Source: Litoditis marina
Lineage: Eukaryota > Nematoda > Chromadorea > Rhabditida > Rhabditidae
DNA length: 64,000 nt
Reading direction: 5' to 3'
Assembly (NCBI GenBank): GCA_964036275.1
Contig: OZ038437.1
Location: forward strand, 19,888,052 to 19,952,051
Shown here: positions 37,486-64,000 of the stretch, one piece after another
Layout: each line of letters starts with the position of its first letter
Numbering within the stretch: position 1 is the first letter of the stretch
The notes under the pieces: model-generated
Database searches by the model: none
Told to the model about the DNA's origin: nothing
The model's input: only the letters and a program-made list of their open reading frames with translations
Made by a program: the position numbers and the translations under genes

Positions 37486-40400
37486 ATGAGGTTTCTGGTA
37501 GCTTTTTCGGCCTTCGTCCTGGCTGTGTCGGCCGGAGGAGATGTTCTCGAGTACACGGATGCCAATTATGATGACATGATTGGCACCCACGAAATCGCCC
37601 TGGTCAAATTCTACGCTCCTTGGTGGGTATTACTCTAAATTGTGTCAACTTCCAAAAATAGAACAAATTTGTATTTCTAACCGCCACGTTTGGAAATTTG
37701 GGCAAAAATAAGCTGGAAATGACGAACTTGCTGAGAAATACTCGTTGGTTGAATGATGGAGTTGGAGGTCGATTTCCATATTTAATTTTAGTAACCTTGT
37801 TTGACGACCAAACGATCAACTTGCTGGGGCAGTCGATAATTCCTGGATTTTGGGGTTTCATTTTGCTACGGCAAAGCAGTTTCTGCGTGAAAGTTGCATA
37901 TCAATTTATCGAACCAGGTTGATTGTGTTTCCGAGGTTCATGCTAATACAATGGATACCATTGCTTTCTCAGCAAGTTCGATCAATATAACTTGATTTTT
38001 TGCGTCCCTTGGGTCTAACGTGTTGTAGCACAATAATCACACGGTTCATGCATATAGTTGAGTTCCTCCTATTTTCAAATGGAAAAAGGCAGGCAACTTC
38101 CAGTCTCATAGTATTTAACTTGAAATCTTTACTGTTTTGTGATGAGCAGAAACCGCAACGCGACCTTTCATGCGTAGCGGTCGGTCCGGATTAGTTAGTT
38201 TTGTATTGTTTGCACCAAACAAATACGTGGGACCCTTCTGATTCTTCCTGTAACATGACCGTTGCCGTGGCATGCTCGAATTTACGCTATGCGGGCATGC
38301 GGCCTTAAACACGGGTATTACGAATTTCATCGTGTTCACGTTACTAAGACCAGATGTCTTCACACGATAAACCTAACATAACCACATTAGCTGTTCATTG
38401 TATAATTTCGTATTAATTTCAGGTGCGGCCATTGCAAGAAACTTGCTCCCGAATTCGACATCGCCTCCACCAAACTGAAGAAGAATGATCCCCCCGTTGC
38501 TCTTGTAAAGGTTAGTGTCAATGGCGAATCCTTATTTCAGAAGTAGGCTCTGACCAAGGCTGATCTCGAATTTTCTCGATTTCACGGGTGAAAAAAAAAA
38601 TGAATTTTGGTGAAAAAATTCGCCAGGTTTTGAAAATAACCTTCAAAAGTTCAGAAAAATCTGCCTTGTTTAGAACCTTTGGCCCCATGATGGGACATTT
38701 ACGTAGCTCATACCGCTATTCTAGTGTGCATAGCCTGTTTGCTAGGATAAGCTATTATGCGTGTGGTGGGGTGTATAGTCTGTTTGTTCAGCAGTAAATA
38801 TCGTTTTGCCCTGTTATCGGGTCAAGGCCGTTTGTTTGTTTCACCTGCCCGACTGGCCACTGATGCCACAGTAGTAGCTGACTGATTATCGATTTATCCT
38901 ATCTGTTATCAAAGTGAAATGGAATAATATATAACCAGGGCCTGGGAATACGTGAGACGAGATGTGACCTCATTGAAAATGTTAAACTTTTATCAACATA
39001 ATTGGTTTATTTTCGTCCGAAAAGCATGTCGAGTATGCACGAAAGTACGGAGCAAACTTTCACAGTTCTCTCACCAATTCATTTCTCGTTAAGTGTACAT
39101 TACCGTTGTTGTTTGCAGGTAGACTGCACTGTTGAGAAGGAGGTGTGTGAGCGCTACTCCGTCAAGGGGTATCCCACCCTCAAGATCTTCCGTCGCGGTT
39201 CTCTGGCCCAGGACTACGAGGGACCTCGTGACGCTGCCGGCATCGTGAAGTACATGAAGGGCCAGGCCGGTCCCTCGGCCAAGGAGATCACCAGCCTCGC
39301 CGACTACGAGAAGTTCATCTCTGCTGAGGACAGCGTGGTTGTCGGTTCGTTTTTATATCATACTGACGTAATTGACATATTTTACTCGGAAAATGGGAAT
39401 CCACTTATGCAAAATCATCGATTTTTACATAACTGACATGTTTAACTCGGCCCGAAAATCGCAAATAACTTGTTTATTTAGCATTAAATTCAATCACCTT
39501 TGTGAAGGTTGGGCTGAAGTTGAGGTTCAGCATGGCCTATGAAGTTTGGGGATTTTTATCCCCACGACCCCCACGAATCTGCCTATATCACGCAGGACCC
39601 CATGCCCATTCGCCCTAAATTTACCCATTCGAAAACGTTTTCCAGTGTACGAGGACATGGCTTTATTAGTCGCCACGTCAGGAAATTAAGTATTTTAAAC
39701 ACTAGTTGGTATTCTCTCAACAATGTTTTCACCTTTTTCAGGATTCTTCTAATGTTTTCACCTTTTTCAGGATTCTTCGAGAGCGAGAGTAAGCTCAAGG
39801 ACTCCTTCTTGAAGGTCGCTGACACCGAAAGAGATCGGTTCAGCTTCGGCTACACCTCCGACCCAGCCGTTCTCAAGAAGGCTGGATATTCTGAGTAAGT
39901 TACTGTTATTGATGTTCCTTAGATGCATACGTAAGGCGACTTTGTTGTCCGCAAAAATTGCTTGGAAATTAGGTGTGTTATCTGGGTAACCAAACTACAA
40001 AACAGGGTGGATGGCGTTTTTTAGATGAGTACTCTTTGTACTCATACCAGGAGATTTAGCCACGTGTACCCGTGCTGAGGACACATTTTGGCAGAATTGC
40101 AATAACGGCTGACAGCGTGCTTACTGACAGCGTAGATGAAACCAGTCATCTAAGACTTTCCCAGAAACGGTACGTCCCATGTACCGGGACGGTAACGGTA
40201 GTGTACTGCTCTACTGATTGGGGCAGACCGCTCCGCGACCCATCATGCGTTGCGGTCTGTTCGTTTCTTTGTAATGACACTAGGCTTTGTGTGGACGAAC
40301 TAGCAATTTTCGTTGTGACACGTCCTTTTGCGAAGATACAAGAGCCAGCGCGGCGAACGAAGCTTTCAATGCTGTACTGCGGGAATATTGATCTACTAGT

Positions 40401-43400
40401 GGTTGCTCATCTCAGTAACAGGCAGCACGAATACGTTTTACGCCCGGCCTTTTTATTTGGCAGCAAGGGAATAGAGTCGATTATGGCTGAACTTTCGCTA
40501 GGAAGGGCTATTGGCTAATTGGCTTCGATGGAAATGTTGCAGTAATAGAGGACAATCATATCATACTTAACACGCTGATACCGGAGCGTTTCAAAATCTT
40601 GTTTAGTTTGATTTGGTTTAATATGATTTTTCTTTCAGTGATATCGTGGTTATTGTACCCAAGAAGCTCGCCAATAAGTTCGAATCCAACGAATTCAAGT
40701 ATGACGGAAACTACGATACTGACAAGATCAAGAACTTCCTGGTTCACGACAGGTTGGTTGCTTGAACATTTCAGAAAACAGAATATTTGTCTGTGCGTTT
40801 GAATAGAGTTGGTATTGAGGAAATGTGTAAATTGGCTCTCATATAGTTTGGATTTTATTACTACTAGTCACACTGCTGACACGTAATGTTCTAGTTTGTT
40901 GAACACTCGACAGTTATTAGATAGGTGGAATTATTCCGCCTGGTGAACAGGTATTTCAAGACGTTCTCTCTTTCTGGGATATGAAACTTCAGAATGGAAG
41001 ATTCCTTTCGAAGAGTTTTTTCTCGAATTGTTGAGAAAACCCCCTATTTAGCTGTTGTTACTCAATAATCAATAATCAATATGAGCTCTTAGTTGATACG
41101 TGTAGTATTTATTACTTTTTAGTTTATTTGATCATTTGTGTTTTAACTGTATCCTAGTTCGCTTCATTTTATTTTGAGTTAATTTAATTAATATAATTTG
41201 TGTTTCAGTGTTGGCATGGCAGGAATCCGTACCCAGGGCAACTTGTTCCAGTTTGAGCAGAAGCCTATGGTCATCGTCTACTACAATGTCGACTACGTGA
41301 AGGATCCTAAGGGTATGCGGTAATTAGTAAATCAATCTATTTTATAATATCGATTTATCTCTAGAGTACTTCGAGTGGATGTATCTTTAACATGGTTTTA
41401 CCTAGTGTGTTCATTGTCTTACTCCAATTTGGTCTTTATGTTTCTTCGTCTGGTGTGACTAAAGAGAGCTGCGCAGTACTTGAGCAAATTGAGTTTCGTT
41501 CAATAAAGTGGAGTTTTAGAATATAAAACTTTACGGGCAATATACGTATTTATTGGTGATGTTGTCATTGTTGATTTGCTTAATACCATCTCCATTTAAA
41601 CGCACAGACATATATTCTGTTTCTGAAATGTTTCTGTATTGCAGGTTCGAACTACTGGCGCAACCGCGTGCTAAAGGTGGCCCAGGAGTACAAGAGGAAG
41701 GTCCAATTCGCCGTCTCAGACAAGGAGGAGTTCGCTCAGGAAATCGAGCAGAATGGACTGGGAGAGAGAAAGGACTCGGACAAGCCCATTGTCGCCGCTC
41801 TCACCAACGACGGAAAATACCCAATGGATCTAGAGTTCAGGTAGGTCATATTGTCTGAGTCGTTTGTAGTATCCATTTTGTATTATTTATACGTTCGTAT
41901 TTTTCAATTATTAATTTCCTAAAACACCGGTATTTAAAGGGACCGTACCTCTATAATGTGCAATGTAGGTAATTTTTGAAAAATGAAAAAAGTCATTCAT
42001 TCTGTTTTGAGATGAAAGTTCATACCTTACGTACACAAAGTTCAGAAAACAACATTATTACGGAGCAAAACAGAAGCCAACAGGATTTGGGTTACTGTAA
42101 TGCAGCAATCCTTAATCTATCACTGCTTTGTAGTTTTCATGATATTTACAATTCTTTCTCCACAGATTTCATATTGGTAATTTTGGCCATGTTTTGTATA
42201 TGGTTTTGTAATTTTACGGACATTTTGAAAATTTCGTACGTAGGTGAACTCGGCGGTGTATGTACGTGCGCGTGGTCGCGCCGCATTTTCGAGAACACGG
42301 AGCAAGGCAGGAAGCTGACACCTACATGAATGCTTTTGGTTTTTTAATGTGAACAATATCGACTAATCAGCTCAAACCTCCAAATTAAAGAGGAACGGTC
42401 CCTTTAAATTGGCTGTTACTGACATGTTTTCACAACGAGGAATAGCTGCTTGGAAAATCTTTTTAGTGACTGATGAAACCATTCGTCATAACACTGACTT
42501 ATAGACAAAATAGATGTTTGTCACCCAGTGGGGTAAATTAGTGCGCATGTGCACATTCCACATGTTGATGATGATGATTAGTTGTTATTTCCATATTATT
42601 GATTATTTTCTTGCAGCATGGATAACTTGAAGCAGTTCGTTGATGAGGTTCTGGCCGGTGACGCTGAGCCCTGGATGAAGTCTGAGCCAGTGCCCGAAGT
42701 ACAAGGAGATGTCAAGGTATAGTTATTCACGCACATACATACACCAGCCGCATTTGTTTTTCCTAAAAAGGTTTTTCTGAAACATCGGGCCTCAAAACTG
42801 GGGATTTCGACGAAATGCACCGTTTTTTTCGCTAAAGTAAGTAAGGGGGATCCTATTGTAAAGAAAGCATAATCTCATGGAGCGAGGGACGCTCTTAAAG
42901 TTAAAAGTCAGCTGGTGTATGTCCACACATTCAGGTTGTTCAATTCAACGAACGTCAGGTTGATTTTTCTGGAAGAAAAGATACACACATGAACATTAGG
43001 TTTCCGTTAGTGAAAAAAACGGGCTTGACTATGTTTGACTATAATTTGGTATCTGAGATACCCAACCAGAACGTTGATGTATGATGAGGTGTCTGCTGTA
43101 ATATGATGACTGTTGCTTATTTCCAGCTGTTGGTAACCCGGGTGTTGCTTTCAGGTAGCCGTTGGCAAGAACTTCAAGGAGCTGATCATGGACGCCGATA
43201 AGGACGTGCTCATCGAGTTCTATGCTCCGTGGTGCGGTCACTGCAAATCTCTGGCCCCCAAGTACGAAGAGCTGGCAGCTAAGGTTGGTTGTTTATCTTG
43301 TTTTATACTTTAGAGGTCCGTTCAGGGTTATCCCTTTAGCGGTAGCATAATAATAGTTTACTTTCTCTAGAGATATCTTCAGAATTATCCCTTTAGAGAT

Positions 43401-44532
43401 AGCATATTGGTTAGGCAAACGTTGGTTTCTTATCTATTTCTACTTAAGTTGTCTCTACTTCTCCTTAGCATATAGTTGAGTAGTCAATAGTTTGACAGTT
43501 TGCCAAAATGTTGCCTTTGTTGCCGAAATGAGAGTAGTTTCAGTTTTGGTGTTGGTAACGGGTCCAAAGTTACTTACTCGTTGCGGAAAATTAGTTGACT
43601 TGGGTTATTCAGAAACTAATTGATTTTTTGAATTGATGACAACTGTTTGCAACTGACGTTGCTAGGCATTTGATTTTCGTAGATGACACCTGAGCAAGTG
43701 ACTGTTTCATCTAGGTATTGTGCGCATCAGTGCTCAAGGAGTCTAGGTCATTGCTTGTTGGGAGTAGTTATTGATAGAAACCTGTGAGAAGAGTAATCAA
43801 ACATGTTATGATTAGTAAATGTTGTCTTGCAGCTGTCCAACGAGGATGTCATCATCGCCAAGATGGATGCCACCGCCAACGATGTCCCTCCTCTCTTCGA
43901 AGTTCGCGGGTTCGTTTTCATATCTTCTATCATATAGTATAAGATTATGATGTATTTAGTAGAACTGTACAAAGTGCAACATACGCACTACACATCCTTC
44001 ACTTCTGTACACAGGACTTCAGCGTAAACATTGGAAATTCAATTAAATCTATTTATTATTAATTAACTTTGGATCGTATAATAGGAATAGTGAACACATT
44101 GAGGATTAGCAATCTTGATCTATTTACTTGAAGTAGTTTTGTCATTAATAGTAGATAGATGACAGCATAAATATTTGATTACTGATTGCTCTGATGTATT
44201 CTTGGTACCCGCATCATTCAAGGCTTTTCTCATTCGACTGAAGATTAGCAATCTTTCTCTATTTACTATTCACAAATACCTTTGTCACTAATAGTAGATG
44301 ACAGTGTAAACATTACCTTATGGTTACGGCGTTGATATGCTTTTCTCATTCTCTTTCCTTCAGGTTCCCCACCCTGTTCTGGCTGCCCAAAAATGCCAAG
44401 TCGAGCCCCATCCCGTACAACGGCGCTCGCGAAGTCAAGGACTTCGTCTCCTTCATCGCAAAACACTCGACCGACGGCCTCAGCAAGATCGGCCGCGACG
44501 GCAAGAAGAAGAGCAAGAAGTCGGAATTGTAA
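37486..44532 (+). CDS. PDIA3: protein disulfide isomerase A3 / ERp57-like, complete
   Basis: Eleven exons: 37486-37622, 38423-38510, 39119-39344, 39771-39894, 40639-40752, 41209-41312, 41645-41840, 42617-42716, 43155-43283, 43833-43909, 44364-44532 (1464 nt, 487 aa, all phases consistent). Signal peptide about 1-16 ([16 protein letters not shown]). Thioredoxin-like domain a has WCGHC (Cys 47/50); a' has WCGHC (Cys 390/393). The inactive b and b' domains lie between and include [10 protein letters not shown] and [19 protein letters not shown], motifs that point to the PDIA3 branch rather than P4HB. The tail is KKKSKKSEL, where KSEL replaces the usual KDEL-type ER retrieval signal. It forms, breaks and reshuffles disulfides in the ER lumen, in vertebrates chiefly on glycoproteins with calnexin/calreticulin. 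The ATG is 16 nt after a splice acceptor. Exon 4 has a tandemly duplicated acceptor. Very secure. Confidence 0.98.
39721..39780 (+). repeat. tandemly duplicated 3' splice site of PDIA3 exon 4
   Basis: AATGTTTTCACCTTTTTCAG followed by GATTCTTC occurs twice, 29 bp apart. The downstream AG (39769-39770) gives the in-frame product. Using the upstream AG (39740-39741) would read GGA TTC TTC and then TAA. Confidence 0.95.
44096..44360 (+). repeat. duplicated 3' part of PDIA3 intron 10
   Basis: GAGGATTAGCAATCTTGATC...GTAGATGACAG...GGCTTTTCTCATTC is repeated as GAAGATTAGCAATCTTTCTC...GTAGATGACAG...TGCTTTTCTCATTC. The second unit ends in the real acceptor at 44362-44363; the first has a relic of the polypyrimidine region near 44225. 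Confidence 0.8.
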
Positions 44533-45557
44533 GCACTTGTATTTATTCTCTATTTATTTATTTATTCTGTTATCTGGTTCCAGCCAAAGCCATTCTTGAT
44601 GACCCTTTGTGATAGCTCCCAGAGGCAACTCTGTTCTCAGATACAATGTTTTAACTTCACGGTTTCTTAGACGGTTGTTTATTTTTTTGCTTGTCATTCT
44701 GTGGGCTTTTACCGATGTTTGTTGTCGTGCCTTCATGTATGTTTTAGTCATTTTGCACGAGATCTTTGCTGTTTTATCGGTTTTCTGGTCTCCTTTGTTG
44801 TTAAATGAGTCAATAAATATTTTTACTGACATTTGTTGTGTTCTTGGATATTTCTTGGAGTGTTTGGTGGTCATGTAATCGATTTTAAACAAGGGAAACA
44901 GAGAGAAATGGAGTTTAAATTACCGGGCTTGGTCCTATTGCGAAAAGGACATCCCCGCAAGCGGCGCGGTTGCGTCGCGGTTTTCTTCCGAGTCGGAAAA
45001 TTGTCTGTGTTGGAGGCCTTTGTTGGATTTGGCTTGGACATTACATCTTTATAAATAGTTTTGAAGTCTTCCTTACAGCATATATGGAAAGCTATATACA
45101 TTTACAACATCTGGTATTCTCCTCCTACAGTGTGAACTAGTATTAGCAGCGTCATTGCTGATTGATCGGCAGTTGTGCAGTATACTGGACAATTTGCTTT
45201 ATTTATACGATGTGACGTGGTTATTCTAATACAATTGCAATTGTTTCTTTGCACAACAATCTCTCAACAATGCTCAATATTTTTCTGATGTATTTGTCGA
45301 TTTTATCGGTCCTAATTGTCATATAAATTTACGGAAAATTAGTTTTCTTTTCTCTCCATCTTTCTTTTTTTGGTGCTTTCATCAGCATTTTATGCATCTG
45401 AACGTTTCTCCGGGCTTCTTTTCTTCCTAAACAATGCAGTATTAATTTTGTTCAGCTGTATCGTTGTTCATGAAACGGAAAATAATTTTTATTCCACATT
45501 CGCTAAAAAATACTTAAACGCGCCCCACAGCTAACAATTGTCAATGGAGCATTTCAG
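44533..45557 (+). other. PDIA3 3'UTR and PDIA3-CHD1 intergenic interval
   Basis: The first 280 bp is the PDIA3 3'UTR. The remaining about 740 bp leads to a splice acceptor (ATTTCAG ending at 45557) just before the CHD1 start, so the CHD1 promoter and any leader exon or outron lie here. No obvious core promoter motif was recognised. Confidence 0.6.
44812..44817 (+). promoter_or_regulatory. PDIA3: polyadenylation signal of PDIA3
   Basis: AATAAA about 280 bp after the stop, followed by a GT-rich stretch (GTTGTGTTCTTGG) as expected for cleavage factors. Confidence 0.7.
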
Positions 45558-45585
45558 GTGATCTGTTCACTTTGATCTACTATTG

Positions 45586-63811
<18,226 letters not shown>

Positions 63812-63904
63812 GTGGGTTCTATTTGGGATTTCCCATTTGAAACTAACACAAAAATTATATAAAAACAAGTGAGGGACCTTTTAAATTGTGTTGGAATGGT
63901 ATGT

Positions 63905-63946
63905 GGGCGGTGATAGACTGAATGAACTAGTAGCCAAGTGGGTTCA
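63905..63946 (+). pseudogene. duplicated 3' end of CHD1 exon 31 with donor
   Basis: GATAGACTGAATGAACTAG, then TAGCCAA and GTGGGTTC, matches exon 31 GATAGACTGGAGGAACTGG, then TGGCCAA and GTGGGTTC at 63786-63818. It lies about 125 bp downstream of the real exon end, with the frame open (DRLNELVAK) and the donor intact. Confidence 0.8.
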
Positions 63947-64000
63947 TTTCAATGTTCGGTTTGGACAGCCGTTTCCATAATAGATGATTCAGTGATAATA

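Noticed and set aside
40072..40518. 148-codon frame in PDIA3 intron 4
   Set aside because: Lies wholly inside a well-defined intron with no recognisable domain; the flanking exons join in phase without it.

Overview
This is nuclear DNA from an invertebrate animal. The genes are conserved metazoan genes cut into many short exons by GT-AG introns of about 80 bp to 6.5 kb, and the rest is non-coding DNA full of small non-autonomous transposons, tRNA-derived SINE-like elements and CT/GA microsatellites. I see nothing that fixes the phylum. One assembly gap of 200 N lies at 8488-8687.

Layout. (1) 1125-8363, minus strand: twelve exons of a PTCD3/mS39-like pentatricopeptide protein of the mitochondrial ribosome. 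The amino end is lost in or beyond the gap and the carboxyl end was not found. (2) 8688-19060: about 10 kb without a supportable gene, made of interspersed repeats and long CT/GA tracts. (3) 19670-36390, minus strand: a complete 16-exon ubiquilin (UBL, methionine-rich STI1 repeats, UBA; 513 aa), with a repeat-filled 6.5 kb intron. (4) 36399-37469: the head-to-head promoter interval between ubiquilin and PDIA3. (5) 37486-44532, plus strand: a complete 11-exon PDIA3/ERp57-type protein disulfide isomerase (487 aa, two CGHC sites, C-terminal KSEL). (6) 45586-63811 and beyond, plus strand: 31 exons of the chromatin remodeller CHD1 (double chromodomain, SNF2 ATPase, SANT-SLIDE, start of the C-terminal CHCT domain), running off the right edge. 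Exon phases agree across all junctions of the four models except at one place in CHD1 exon 2, where one extra base breaks the frame.

Ubiquilin (cytosolic ubiquitin/proteasome shuttle) and PDIA3 (ER oxidative folding) are both proteostasis genes and are divergently arranged. PTCD3 (mitochondrial translation) and CHD1 (nucleosome remodelling) are unrelated neighbours.

The most unusual signal is structural. In three of the four genes, short segments spanning an exon-intron junction are duplicated nearby, leaving relic splice sites and fragments of exon. One copy in CHD1 keeps both splice sites and the right phase and could be an alternative exon. The transposons are also informative: two families have CATACACC termini and exact 8-bp target duplications (hAT-like), and a separate 125-bp family repeatedly sits within about 25 bp of splice sites. 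All three visible start codons lie 8-28 nt after a 3' splice-site consensus, which suggests 5'UTR introns or spliced-leader trans-splicing.
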